This document shows, one piece after another, positions 1 to 8,069 of a stretch of 64,000 bases of DNA. The stretch is taken from NCBI GenBank assembly GCA_965116325.1, contig OZ220675.1, positions 1,488,001 through 1,552,000 on the forward strand, written 5' to 3'. Origin of the DNA: JAGWBF01 sp965116325 (GTDB lineage: Bacteria > Chloroflexota > Dehalococcoidia > Lucifugimonadales > JAGWBF01). The notes below the pieces were generated by a model. It ran no database searches and was not told the origin of the DNA. It worked only from the letters and a program-made list of their open reading frames with translations. The translations under genes were made by a program, and so were the position numbers. Position 1 is the stretch's first letter, and each line of letters opens with the position of its first letter.

Positions 1-851
1 TAGCCTTTGTGCATTCCGTTGTCGGCGGGGGCCGTTACCCCGCAGAACACCTCGTAGTCGATCAGCTCTGTCACCGTCGGGTTGTCTCCGCATAGGGGGC
101 ACTTGGGGTTCTTGGGGATGCGCACCTGGCGAAAGTCCATGCTGAGGGCATCGATAAGCAGCAGGCGGGATGAGAGGCTCTCTCCAATTCCCAGGATCAG
201 CTTCAGGGTCTCCACCGCCTGGATGCTGCCCACCAAGCCCGTAAGGGCGCCCAGGACACCGGCTTCGGCGCAGTTGGGCACCATGCCCGGCGGCGGCGGC
301 GATGGGAACAGGCAGCGGTAGCAGCCCTTGCCGGGGAGGTACACCGTGGCTTGGCCGTCGAAAATCAGGATGCTTCCGTCCACCAGGGGAATGTTGGACA
401 GGTAGCAGGCATCGTTGATCAGGTACCGGGAGGGAAAGTTGTCGGCCCCGTTGATCACCACATCGTAGCCCCTGACGATCTCCATGGCGTTCTCGGAGGT
501 CAGCCAGGTGTCGTGAGCCACGACGTTGGTGTCCGGGTTGAACTCGTGGATGCTGTCGGTGGCCGACTGGACCTTCGACCTGCCCACATCGTCGGTGTGG
601 TGGAGTATCTGCCTCTGGAGATTGGATACGTCAACAACGTCGAAGTCGGCGACGCCGATGGTGCCCACGCCTGCCAGGGCAAGGTACACCGCTGACGGGG
701 AACCCAGGCCGCCCGCGCCGACTATAAGCACCTTGGACTCCAGCAGCTTGCGCTGACCGCGGCTCCCCACCTGGGGCATGATGATGTGCCGGCTGTAGCG
801 TTTTACCTGGTCGGGGGTCAAGCTAAGGGGTTGGGTTTGTGTCTGGGTCAT
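1..851 (-). CDS. ThiF/MoeB/HesA-family adenylyltransferase (E1-like), 3' end outside window
   Basis: This family uses ATP to adenylate the C-terminal Gly-Gly of a ubiquitin-like sulfur carrier (MoaD, ThiS or a cysteine-synthesis carrier). I translated 283 codons; the frame is still open at the window edge. Seen: nucleotide-binding GAGGLGSP near residues 45-52, the arginine region NLQRQILH, GADNFPSRYLIND, and two zinc CxxC pairs, CYRC and CPLC. Length past 283 fits a MoeB with an extra C-terminal domain such as rhodanese, which cannot be checked here. The ATG follows a clear AGGAGGAG ribosome site. The gene lies downstream of an Rrf2 regulator on the same strand, and its own leader looks like an attenuator. 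Whether it serves molybdopterin, thiamine or cysteine synthesis cannot be decided from this stretch. Confidence 0.9.
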   Translation of the reverse strand, partial: MTQTQTQPLSLTPDQVKRYSRHIIMPQVGSRGQRKLLESKVLIVGAGGLGSPSAVYLALAGVGTIGVADFDVVDVSNLQRQILHHTDDVGRSKVQSATDSIHEFNPDTNVVAHDTWLTSENAMEIVRGYDVVINGADNFPSRYLINDACYLSNIPLVDGSILIFDGQATVYLPGKGCYRCLFPSPPPPGMVPNCAEAGVLGALTGLVGSIQAVETLKLILGIGESLSSRLLLIDALSMDFRQVRIPKNPKCPLCGDNPTVTELIDYEVFCGVTAPADNGMHKG

Positions 852-876
852 TTGTGCTCCTCCTGTGCCTTCGGAC

Positions 877-916
877 AAAAAACATGCGCCCTCTTCATCT
901 GACTTGAGAGGACGCA
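877..916 (-). terminator. Hairpin plus U-run in the leader of the ThiF-like gene (attenuator)
   Basis: On the minus strand the arms 916-907 and 894-885 pair over 10 bp, with one G-U wobble, and are followed by TGTTTTTT (884-877). This is a Rho-independent terminator shape placed before the gene's own ribosome site, so it would act by premature termination. Confidence 0.6.
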
Positions 917-944
917 GCCTGTGCAGTTCTTATGTGGCCGGCAT

Positions 945-963
945 GCCCTCTACATCAGAGGGC
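945..963 (-). promoter_or_regulatory. Upstream leader hairpin, candidate antiterminator partner
   Basis: A perfect 7-bp stem (GCCCTCT / AGAGGGC) with a 5-nt loop. Its 5' arm with flanking bases, GCGCCCTCT on the minus strand, is also exactly complementary to the AGAGGGCGC 3' arm of the terminator at 877-916. The two structures can therefore exclude each other. I do not recognise a known riboswitch or T-box core here. Confidence 0.45.
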
Positions 964-1010
964 GCAAACACAAGTGAAAAAGGTCGTCTTCCAGCCTCAT
1001 TTCACCCTCT

Positions 1011-1040
1011 AATGTATCCCAGCGGGTGTCCGAGTGTCAA
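1011..1040 (-). promoter_or_regulatory. Promoter of the ThiF-like gene
   Basis: On the minus strand TTGACA (1040-1035) is separated by 18 nt from TACATT (1016-1011). It lies just past the end of the Rrf2 gene and would give a leader of about 150 nt carrying the two hairpins described above. Confidence 0.55.
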
Positions 1041-1059
1041 GGTAGATTAGGTACCGGGA

Positions 1060-1521
1060 CTACGCAGCGGCGGGTGCCTGCTCCCTTGCCTGGTGGCCCC
1101 CCTCGGCTGCCATGATGTGCTGGCGTGCCAGCAGGTCTGCGATCGACGTGGAGCTCAGCAGGCCCTGGATGGCTTCGTCCACCGTCTGCCAGATGCTCCG
1201 CTGGGGACAGCAGACCGACAGGGTGCACTCGTTGGGTGCGATGAGGCAGTCCATGGACGGGGTGTTGCCCTCCAGGGTGGACATGACCATCCACAAGCTG
1301 ATGTCCGAGGGGTTCTTGGCCAGCATATGGCCGCCGGAGGGTCCACGGCGGCTGGTTATGAGGCCGTACTTATGCAGGATTGTCAGAAGCTGGTCAAGGT
1401 AGGCTTGGGGGATAGCTTGCCTGGTGGCGATCTCGGCCGTTTGCACGGGACGGCTCCCGTAGTGGTCGGCCAACTCGACCAGTGCCCTGACGCCGTAATC
1501 GACGCGCATCGGAACTTTCAT
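1060..1521 (-). CDS. Rrf2-family transcriptional regulator with IscR-like cysteines
   Basis: A 153-residue DNA-binding regulator. The N-terminal winged helix-turn-helix is typical of Rrf2/IscR/CymR proteins (MKVPMRVDYGVRAL start, RRGPSGGHMLA wing). Cysteines at 92, 99, 104 and 105 lie where IscR has its Fe-S ligands, so an Fe-S or redox-sensing mode is plausible; CymR-type members lack these. I start at the ATG at 1521, which has a GGAGGTAGGAG site upstream; a 20-residue longer frame exists but would run through the promoter. The ThiF-like enzyme follows in the same direction, suggesting control of sulfur or cofactor metabolism (inference). Confidence 0.87.
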   Translation of the reverse strand: MKVPMRVDYGVRALVELADHYGSRPVQTAEIATRQAIPQAYLDQLLTILHKYGLITSRRGPSGGHMLAKNPSDISLWMVMSTLEGNTPSMDCLIAPNECTLSVCCPQRSIWQTVDEAIQGLLSSTSIADLLARQHIMAAEGGHQAREQAPAAA

Positions 1522-1552
1522 CGCTCCTACCTCCGGCAGGGCCCTTTGGCAG

Positions 1553-1581
1553 ATTCTAGCACCCGAAGCACCGCTTAGCAA
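1553..1581 (-). promoter_or_regulatory. Promoter of the Rrf2 gene
   Basis: Minus strand TTGCTA (1581-1576), 17-nt spacer, TAGAAT (1558-1553), about 32 nt upstream of the ATG. The rest of the 1522-1816 gap shows no gene. Confidence 0.55.
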
Positions 1582-1816
1582 CGCCGGGGCAAGCCATCAA
1601 TGGGAGAATCGAGGGAGGTGCGTCCGGCCCAGGTTGCTTTCCCTGGTGAGGAACACAGACACGCCTCCCGGCGATGGCGTCGGGTGGGCACTGACAGGCC
1701 TTGACGCTGGCCGTTGTCGGGCAGTAACGTACTCAGTTGACCATCATCAGCGGATGAAGACCATAATGCCTGGGAATCGGACCATGTACATCCCGGGGAA
1801 GTAGAAGGGACACAAA

Positions 1817-2449
1817 GTGGCAAACAGGATCACCCTCTCGCTTGAAACCCGCACCATCATGGGAAAACAGGTGAAGAAGCTTCGCAAGGCCGGCACCGTG
1901 CCTGTGCACCTCTACGGCCCCTCCATATCACCCCGGTTTCTCCAGTGCGCCACGCCCGATCTCCTTAGGGTGCTGGTCCAAGCCGGCAGCAACACTCCCG
2001 TATTCGTTACCCTGCCGGACAGCGGCGAGGAGCACTTGGCCTTTGTCCGGGAAGTGCAGTGGGACCCGCTGCGAGGTACCTTGCTTCATGTGGACCTGCT
2101 GCAGACGGAACTGTCTCAGAGAATCGCCGCCGAGGTCCCCATTCTGCTGGAGGGCGAGTCTCAGGCGGCTAGGGAAGCCGGCGGAACCGTCGGCCAGGTC
2201 CTGCGCACCCTCAGCGTGGAGGCGCTGCCCCTGGATATGCCCGGCGACCTTCGGGTGGATGTGTCGGTGCTGACCGACGACAGCAATGTCCTGCGGGCAG
2301 GAGATGTGTCCCTGCCGGGCAACGTAACCCTTCTCACCGACCCTGAAGAGATGGTCGCCCGCATAGAGCTGCCCGTGCGCGCAGAGGAAGTGGTGGTAGA
2401 GGAAGGGGAAGAGGCTGCGCCCGAGGCGTCCGAGGAAGAATCGGAATAG
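1817..2449 (+). CDS. rplY: 50S ribosomal protein L25/general stress protein Ctc
   Basis: A 210-residue long-form L25 (TL5/Ctc) that binds 5S rRNA. The N-terminal domain (about residues 4-95) has the typical opening ITLSLETRTIMGKQVKKLRKAG with the conserved VPVHLYGP segment. The second beta domain runs to about 190, and the tail is acidic (EEVVVEEGEEAAPEASEEESE in part). The start is a GTG. It faces fmt convergently, with 21 nt between the two stop codons. Confidence 0.93.
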   Translation: MANRITLSLETRTIMGKQVKKLRKAGTVPVHLYGPSISPRFLQCATPDLLRVLVQAGSNTPVFVTLPDSGEEHLAFVREVQWDPLRGTLLHVDLLQTELSQRIAAEVPILLEGESQAAREAGGTVGQVLRTLSVEALPLDMPGDLRVDVSVLTDDSNVLRAGDVSLPGNVTLLTDPEEMVARIELPVRAEEVVVEEGEEAAPEASEEESE

Positions 2450-2470
2450 CCCGGTGCCTTCAGCGGCCGG

Positions 2471-3421
2471 TCAGCTTGGCAGGACCGAGCCGACGATCTC
2501 AGGGTAGCCCCGCAGGAACTCCCCGGGGCTCACAGCCCGCTTTCCCTCCAGCTGGAGGGATGATATCGCCAGCACCCCATCCCCAGTTGTCACACCTATG
2601 CCCAATCTCGGGTCCGAAACCACCGTCCCGGCCTGATGACCTGATAGTCCCGCCCCAATAGAAGCATCCACCACCTCGGCGGAGAGCACCTTCAGCACCT
2701 TGCCTCCCCAGGTTGTGTACAGCCCCGGCCATGGAGTAAAGGCCCTGCAACGCTTCTCCAGGTCCCGCGCGGTCAGCGTCCAGTCCGCTTCGCCGTCAGC
2801 CTTCTCCAACTTCCGGGTCGTGGTAGCTAGCTCATGGTCCTGGGGTTGGGGGACTATGGCGCCCTCGAGCCAGGCGGGCAGCACCTCGGACATCATGTCG
2901 GCCCCCATTTCGAACAGCTTTTCGGTGAGCTGCTGGGCGGTCGCGGAGCCTGTCCAGCCCCAAAGCTCCCGGGCTGCAAGTACGGGGCCAGTATCCATGC
3001 CCTCGTCCAGGAGCATTATGGCGGCGCCCGTCGGCTCCTCTTCCTCCAGGATGGCGGATGCGACCGGCGAGGGACCTCGAAACCTGGGCAGGAGGGACGG
3101 ATGGATGTTCAAGCACCCGTGGGCAGGGAGTTCCAGCACCGCGGGAGGGAGGAGCTTGCCGTATGCAGCCACCACCACGAGGTCGGGCTCCAGCCGGGCA
3201 AGCTCCTGCTGGGCATCGTCGGCCCTGAAGGAAGCCGGTTGGAACACCTGCAGGCCCCTGGACAGGGCGAAAGACTTGACCGGCGTCGGCACAGAACGCC
3301 TGCCCCTGCCGGCGTTCTTGTCCGGTTGGGTATATACACCAACCACCTGGTGGTCCAGGCTCATGATTGCATCGAGGACCCCGACCACGTGATTTGGACT
3401 GCCCATGAAGACGATTCGCAT
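2471..3421 (-). CDS. fmt: Methionyl-tRNA formyltransferase
   Basis: Formylates initiator Met-tRNA using 10-formyl-tetrahydrofolate. The protein is 316 residues from the internal ATG at 3421 (MRIVFMGSPN), the family's usual start; a 25-residue upstream extension is unlikely to be translated. Seen: the SLLPRFRGPSP loop with its preceding Asn-Ile-His, and the catalytic-Asp region MLLDEGMDTGPV, followed by a C-terminal OB-like domain. Length is normal for Fmt (about 310-320). It is divergent from dnaA. Confidence 0.95.
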   Translation of the reverse strand: MRIVFMGSPNHVVGVLDAIMSLDHQVVGVYTQPDKNAGRGRRSVPTPVKSFALSRGLQVFQPASFRADDAQQELARLEPDLVVVAAYGKLLPPAVLELPAHGCLNIHPSLLPRFRGPSPVASAILEEEEPTGAAIMLLDEGMDTGPVLAARELWGWTGSATAQQLTEKLFEMGADMMSEVLPAWLEGAIVPQPQDHELATTTRKLEKADGEADWTLTARDLEKRCRAFTPWPGLYTTWGGKVLKVLSAEVVDASIGAGLSGHQAGTVVSDPRLGIGVTTGDGVLAISSLQLEGKRAVSPGEFLRGYPEIVGSVLPS

Positions 3422-3877
3422 AGCTGCTGTGGCTGATTCCGATAAATGCCTATGACAATAAGACCATTGACTAAACGTATTTGCGGCGTGCCACAATTAT
3501 AGCACTTAGCGTGGATGGGACCGACATCCGGCGACGAATTACGTTGTTTTTAGAACGTTACATCTGTCGAAACCATAGACCTTGTCTAAAAGAATTACTA
3601 GAAATGCCACAAATTTCGCGTCGGATTTGAAAATTGAGGCTTTCCCGCCTTGACTTTCCTTGGGCCGAGTTTGTTATCCTTTGCGAGTCAGTTTTCCGGG
3701 TGCGTCGGACCGTGGTTCACAGCGGGAGGCCCGATAACCCGAAGGTGAAGTTCCGGCGACCCGCAGGGTTCCCCAGTAGCGGGTTTCCCGCTGGGACTTT
3801 CAGAAGCCTTGTAATTCCGTAGTAGAGCTTTGCCAATTTGGCCTGCGGGCAGGCCAAAGTCCGGGCCGGGTGGTGGG
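3422..3877. other. fmt-dnaA divergent intergenic region
   Basis: About 456 nt with no convincing gene. The stretch near 3530-3640 is noticeably AT-richer than its surroundings. It holds the dnaA promoter and two hairpins: 3778-3792 (AGCGGG/CCCGCT, 3-nt loop) and 3837-3858 (TTTGGCCTG/CAGGCCAAA, 4-nt loop), the latter 20 nt before the dnaA ATG. No consensus DnaA box (TTATCCACA) was seen, so an origin here is not supported. Confidence 0.5.
3650..3680 (+). promoter_or_regulatory. Candidate dnaA promoter
   Basis: TTGACT at 3650-3655 with TATCCT at 3675-3680 (19-nt spacer), or TTATCC at 3674-3679 (18 nt). It predicts a leader of roughly 190 nt that includes both hairpins. The -10 match is moderate. 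Confidence 0.4.
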
Positions 3878-5227
3878 ATGGTGGATGCAGGGGCCGCTAA
3901 TATTTGGAAGGCAGTCTTGGGAGATTTGCAGCTACAAGTTTCCAGGCCGATATACGACACATGGCTAAGGAACACCGTCGGGGTGTCCATGGATGGGGAT
4001 GTGCTCTCTGTCGAGGTGCCGACCTCTTTCTCCAGTGAGTGGCTCGAGCAGCGCATGTACCACCTCATCCAGAAGACGGCCACCAAGGTCGCCGAGATGC
4101 CCGTGGAGGTGCAGTTCCGGGTAGCAGGAGGAGATTCAGCAGCCGAGGCGCCCGATGAAGGGCCGGTGCATGAGCCAGAAGACCGCCAGCCGGTCGCCCC
4201 GCGGCAAACGGCTCCCACCCTCAACCGGAAGTACACTTTCCAACGCTTCGTCGTAGGTCCCTCCAACCAGCTTCCCTACAACGCCGCCATAGCAGCGGCG
4301 GAGTCACCCGGGTTCGGCTCGAACCCCCTGTTCATCTATTCCGGCGTCGGCTTGGGCAAGACCCATCTACTCCAAGCCATAGGACAGCACTGCATCGCCA
4401 AAGGCCACCGCACCTTGTACGTCACCAGCGAACGTTTCACCAACGAGTTCATCGCCGCCATCAGGACCAAGACCACCGATGATTTCAGGGCCCGCTACCG
4501 CAACCTGGATGTCCTCCTCATTGATGATGTCCAGTTCATAAGCGGCAAGGAGCAGACCCAGGAAGGCTTCTTCCACACCTTCAACGACCTTCACTACGCA
4601 GACCATCAGGTGGTGCTGACGGCGGACCGCCCGCCCAAGGCCATGCACCTGCTGGAGGACCGGTTGGTATCCCGCTTCGAGGGAGGCCTGGTAGCCGATA
4701 TCCAGCAGCCCGACCTGGAGACCCGCCTCCTCATCCTGCGGTCCAAGGCGGACCAGATGTCCGTCAAGCTGGATGACCCTATCATCGAGTACCTGGCCCA
4801 GGTTGCCCAGACCAACGTGAGGCAGTTGGAGGGAAGCCTGAACCGGGTCGTTGCCTATGCCCAGATGACCCAGCAGCCTATGAGCTTGGACCTGGTGTCC
4901 CAGCTGGTAGCAGACCTGATCCACACCCCGGACCGCCGCGCCCTGGACGCTGACACCATCGTGGATGAATCTGCAGGCTATTACCACATGACCGCCGAGG
5001 AGTTGCGCGGTCCCAGCCGCAAGAAGGATGTGGTCAGGGCGCGCCATGTGGCGATGTACCTCCTCCACGAGGAGAAGGGCATGAGAGACACGGACATCGG
5101 CAGGCACCTGGGCAGGTGTGATCATTCGACTGTCAGCAGCGCCTTGCGGAAGATCCGTTCCCAGATCAACATTGATGTACAGCTAAGGCGCGACATCCTG
5201 GCTATCAAGGAAGCGCTATACAGCTAG
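3878..5227 (+). CDS. dnaA: Chromosomal replication initiator protein DnaA
   Basis: AAA+ ATPase that opens the replication origin. About 449 residues from the ATG at 3878, which follows a GGTGGG-type ribosome site; the frame can be extended to a TTG at 3830 but that would lie inside a hairpin. Domain I opens with IWKAVLGDLQLQV. A variable linker is followed by the core YTFQRFVVGPSNQ, Walker A GVGLGKTH, Walker B VLLIDDVQFI and the arginine-finger region LVSRFEGGLV. Domain IV has the DNA-binding signature GRCDHSTVSSALRKI. dnaN is not adjacent, so the classical dnaA-dnaN order is absent. Confidence 0.97.
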   Translation: MVDAGAANIWKAVLGDLQLQVSRPIYDTWLRNTVGVSMDGDVLSVEVPTSFSSEWLEQRMYHLIQKTATKVAEMPVEVQFRVAGGDSAAEAPDEGPVHEPEDRQPVAPRQTAPTLNRKYTFQRFVVGPSNQLPYNAAIAAAESPGFGSNPLFIYSGVGLGKTHLLQAIGQHCIAKGHRTLYVTSERFTNEFIAAIRTKTTDDFRARYRNLDVLLIDDVQFISGKEQTQEGFFHTFNDLHYADHQVVLTADRPPKAMHLLEDRLVSRFEGGLVADIQQPDLETRLLILRSKADQMSVKLDDPIIEYLAQVAQTNVRQLEGSLNRVVAYAQMTQQPMSLDLVSQLVADLIHTPDRRALDADTIVDESAGYYHMTAEELRGPSRKKDVVRARHVAMYLLHEEKGMRDTDIGRHLGRCDHSTVSSALRKIRSQINIDVQLRRDILAIKEALYS

Positions 5228-5233
5228 CAGGCA

Positions 5234-5334
5234 GGAGCTCTTCCGTTTAGAGCTCCTCAGAATAATGCTGGTGGGAGTGTGTACCCCCGCGCGGGGATGG
5301 GTAGTGTGGTGAGCACTATTCTGGGGAGCTCTAA
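5234..5334. repeat. Long inverted repeat downstream of dnaA
   Basis: Arms 5247-5269 and 5312-5334 (23 nt each) pair at 21 positions, with one of the two exceptions a G-U in RNA. Inside is the 12-nt palindrome CCCCGCGCGGGG (5285-5296). A competing small stem GGAGCTC/GAGCTCC sits at 5234-5256. No U-run follows on either strand. It could be a structured RNA, a small mobile-element remnant or a factor-bound site. I do not recognise a known RNA family. Confidence 0.5.
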
Positions 5335-5613
5335 GGGGAGGAGCCTCTGTCCGAGCTTCTGGAGATACTGCGCTCGTAAGCCCGGTCTTTGCCCTGATTT
5401 TTCGGGTTTCCCTGTGTCTTTACGCCCGGCCTCAGGAGTGAGATAAAATCTCATCTCGTTCCCTAATCCTAGGTTTAGCGCCTCCTTGATACCACGAGCC
5501 TTGGGAAGGCCACGTGTTAGAATAGCAGGGTACCCCAACTCTCCCGACTTGGCGTAGCTGCGTCCCTACAGCTTTTTCCGTAAATGCCTGCAAATGAGTG
5601 GAAATGACCCTGA
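5335..5613. other. obgE upstream intergenic region
   Basis: No gene is supported. A small hairpin TGAGAT/ATCTCA lies at 5439-5453, and an extended -10 promoter lies near 5518. Confidence 0.4.
5515..5523 (+). promoter_or_regulatory. Extended -10 promoter before obgE
   Basis: TG-N-TAGAAT at 5515-5523 with no good -35 at the right distance. It would start a leader of about 85 nt before obgE and probably drive the obgE-queG run. Confidence 0.4.
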
Positions 5614-6888
5614 ATGATTGATACTACGAAGATATCGGTAAAGGCAGGGGACGGGGGCAACGGCTGCGTCAGCTTCCGGCGGGAGAAGTTCGTCCCCAGG
5701 GGAGGCCCAGACGGTGGCGATGGAGGCCCCGGGGGCAACATCTTCCTCTATGGCGACCCTTCCCTGAACACCCTCCTCCATCTCAAGTACCACAGTACAT
5801 GGCGGGCCAATCGGGGCGGGCACGGAGGGGGCCAGAACAGGAAAGGGGCTAACGGCCGTCCCATAAGCATACCTGTACCGCTGGGCACTGTCGTCCGAAA
5901 CATAGGCCACGGCGGGGTGGAGACCTTCTTGGCGGACATCACCGACACCAATCCGGTCCTGGTAGCACAGGGTGGTGAAGGAGGGCAGGGCAACGCCCGA
6001 TTTGCCACCGCAACGAGGCAGGAACCGGTCCTGGCTGAAAGGGGAGCCTCCGGGGAAAAACGCGTCCTGAGCCTGGAACTGAAGCTCCTGGCTGACGTAG
6101 GGCTGGTGGGAAAGCCCAACGCCGGCAAGTCAACCCTGCTTTCTGTGTGTTCCGCAGCCAAACCCAAGATCGCACCCTACCCCTTCACCACCCTGGACCC
6201 GGTCCTGGGCGTCGTCCAGACCAGGGACCGCAGCTACGTCGTCATGGAGGTGCCCGGCCTGATCGAGGGGGCCCATACGGGGGCGGGCCTGGGTCACGAG
6301 TTCCTGCGCCATGCCGAGCGCTCCCGCCTTCTTCTGCACCTGGTGGACGGCACTGCCGCGGACCCCTTGGGCGACATCCGGCAGCTCAACGAGGAGCTCA
6401 GCGCCTTCGATGCCGACCTGGGGAGCAAGCCCCAGGTGATAGTGGTCACCAAGATGGATATCCCCGAAGCCAAGGAAGAGATGGCGAGGGTGAAGGATGC
6501 CCTGGAGCCCCTCGGGCGCCCCGTGTTCTTCATCTCTGCAGCCAGCGGCGAGGGTGTGGATACCCTCCTCAGCAACACCTTGGGGATGCTGGATGCCATC
6601 CCTAAGAGTACGCATGATTCCGAATCCCTCGAGGCTCCCCTGCCCGCTGCCCGGTCCCGACGCAGGTGGGACCGGAACTTCCGCGTTTACCGGGATGGAA
6701 AGACCTATGTAGTGGAATCGACCAGGGTCGAAAGACTGCTGCACATGGCCGACCTGAAGGACTGGCGGGCGATGGTTCAGGTGTGGAAGGAGCTGGAGAC
6801 CCTGGGTGCGGTCAAAGCCCTGGAGGAGCAGGGGGTGGAGCCGGGCGACACCGTGCGTATAGGGGAAGTCGAGCTGGAGTGGTACTAG
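5614..6888 (+). CDS. obgE: GTPase Obg/CgtA
   Basis: Ribosome-assembly and stress GTPase of 424 residues. The Gly-rich Obg domain spans about 1-160 (KAGDGGNGC, GGDGGPGGNIF). The G domain has P-loop GKPNAGKST, the switch-II region VPGLIEGAHTGAGLGHEFLR and specificity motif TKMD. The C-terminal OCT domain spans about 340-424. In the G3 motif the usual Asp of DxPG is a Glu (MEVPG). First gene of a compact run: nadD starts one base after its stop codon. Confidence 0.96.
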   Translation: MIDTTKISVKAGDGGNGCVSFRREKFVPRGGPDGGDGGPGGNIFLYGDPSLNTLLHLKYHSTWRANRGGHGGGQNRKGANGRPISIPVPLGTVVRNIGHGGVETFLADITDTNPVLVAQGGEGGQGNARFATATRQEPVLAERGASGEKRVLSLELKLLADVGLVGKPNAGKSTLLSVCSAAKPKIAPYPFTTLDPVLGVVQTRDRSYVVMEVPGLIEGAHTGAGLGHEFLRHAERSRLLLHLVDGTAADPLGDIRQLNEELSAFDADLGSKPQVIVVTKMDIPEAKEEMARVKDALEPLGRPVFFISAASGEGVDTLLSNTLGMLDAIPKSTHDSESLEAPLPAARSRRRWDRNFRVYRDGKTYVVESTRVERLLHMADLKDWRAMVQVWKELETLGAVKALEEQGVEPGDTVRIGEVELEWY

Positions 6889-6889
6889 G

Positions 6890-7498
6890 GTGAAGGTGGG
6901 GATCCTGGGAGGCACCTTCGACCCGGTCCACGACGCCCACCTGATGTGCGCGGAGGAGTCCCTAAGGGAGCTGGGCTTGGATGAGGTGCTGTTCGTGCCT
7001 GCCGGCGAACCCTGGATGAAGGCCGGATCGGACATATCCCCGGCCCATCATCGCCTCAATATGACCAGCTTGGCCATACAGCCTTATCCCGCCTTCCGGG
7101 TCTCATCTATGGAGATCGACCGCCCAGGACCGACCTACACCGTGGACACCCTGGCCGCCCTGCACCGGGAAGGGGAACCGGGGACCGAATATTGGCTGAT
7201 ACTTGGAATCGATGCGCTCTGCACCCTTCCGAGGTGGAAGGACCCGGCCCGCATTCTGGACCTCTGCACCTTGGTGGGTGTTCCAAGGCCCGAACTGGGG
7301 GAGTATGATATATCCGCCTTAGAGGATATTCGTCCGGGCGCATCCCGGGAGATCGTGATGCTGGAGCATCCTGTGCTTGAAATCAGCAGCAGCCGGATTC
7401 GAGAGAGCATAGCCCAGGGGAACCGGGACGTGGAAGGTGTCCCAACCCAGGTGAAGAAATACATAGATGCCCATGGCCTGTATCGAGATGGGAGGTGA
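6890..7498 (+). CDS. nadD: Nicotinate-nucleotide adenylyltransferase
   Basis: Makes nicotinate adenine dinucleotide from NaMN and ATP in NAD synthesis. The protein has 202 residues and a GTG start. The nucleotidyltransferase motif GGTFDPVHDAH opens the protein, with Ala where the usual HxGH has Gly, and the C-terminal signature ISSSRIRES is present. Length matches the family. The obgE-nadD order is common in Chloroflexota and Firmicutes. It is almost certainly co-transcribed with obgE and pyrE. Confidence 0.94.
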   Translation: MKVGILGGTFDPVHDAHLMCAEESLRELGLDEVLFVPAGEPWMKAGSDISPAHHRLNMTSLAIQPYPAFRVSSMEIDRPGPTYTVDTLAALHREGEPGTEYWLILGIDALCTLPRWKDPARILDLCTLVGVPRPELGEYDISALEDIRPGASREIVMLEHPVLEISSSRIRESIAQGNRDVEGVPTQVKKYIDAHGLYRDGR

Positions 7499-7499
7499 G

Positions 7500-8069
7500 G
7501 TGGCATCGATATCAGAGCAGCTTCTCAACCTCGCAATAGAAGGGGGAGCCCTGCAGTACGGGGACTTCACCCTGTCGTCGGGCTTGAAGAGCAAGTACTA
7601 CTTCGACGGCAGGCTCCTTAGCCTGCACCCCGAGGGGGCCCACCTGATCAGCCAGGCGCTCATCCCCATCATCCGGGAATCGGGGGCGGTGGCCATCGGA
7701 GGGCCAACCATGAGCGCCGTTCCCATCGTGGCGGCCGTAGCAATGGCCAGCCATCACGATGGGTCGCCCATTCCTGCCTTCATCGTGCGCATGACCGTTA
7801 AGCCCTACGGCACCGAGCGGGGCGTGGAAGGCCCCCTGGTGCCCGGCTCCAAGGTCGCCATCGTGGATGATGTGTGTACATCCGGGTCTGCCATCTTCCA
7901 CGCCATCACCGCGGCCGAACGTGAAGGATGCACCGTGGCCAAGGTAATAGCCATAGTGGATCGCCGGCAGGGCGGGAGCGACGAGATCAGGAACCGGGGC
8001 TACGACTTCGTGGCCCTGATGGAAGCTACGCCCGAGGGCGATGTCCAGGTAGTGCAGCAGGACACATGA
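7500..8069 (+). CDS. pyrE: Orotate phosphoribosyltransferase
   Basis: Converts orotate and PRPP to OMP in pyrimidine synthesis. About 189 residues from the GTG at 7500, which has GGGAGGTGA just upstream and starts right after the nadD stop; an 11-residue longer form from 7467 would overlap nadD. Seen: LSSGLKSKYYFDGR near the N-terminus and the PRPP-binding loop VAIVDDVCTSGSA. The next gene overlaps by ATGA, which indicates translational coupling. Confidence 0.94.
   Translation: MASISEQLLNLAIEGGALQYGDFTLSSGLKSKYYFDGRLLSLHPEGAHLISQALIPIIRESGAVAIGGPTMSAVPIVAAVAMASHHDGSPIPAFIVRMTVKPYGTERGVEGPLVPGSKVAIVDDVCTSGSAIFHAITAAEREGCTVAKVIAIVDRRQGGSDEIRNRGYDFVALMEATPEGDVQVVQQDT

Noticed and set aside
3422..3877. 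Replication origin at dnaA
   Set aside because: An AT-richer stretch exists, but I found no consensus DnaA boxes in the gap or just after dnaA, and dnaN is not adjacent.
5257..5538. 93-codon minus-strand frame downstream of dnaA
   Set aside because: It runs through the inverted repeat and the obgE promoter, and has no recognisable protein pattern.
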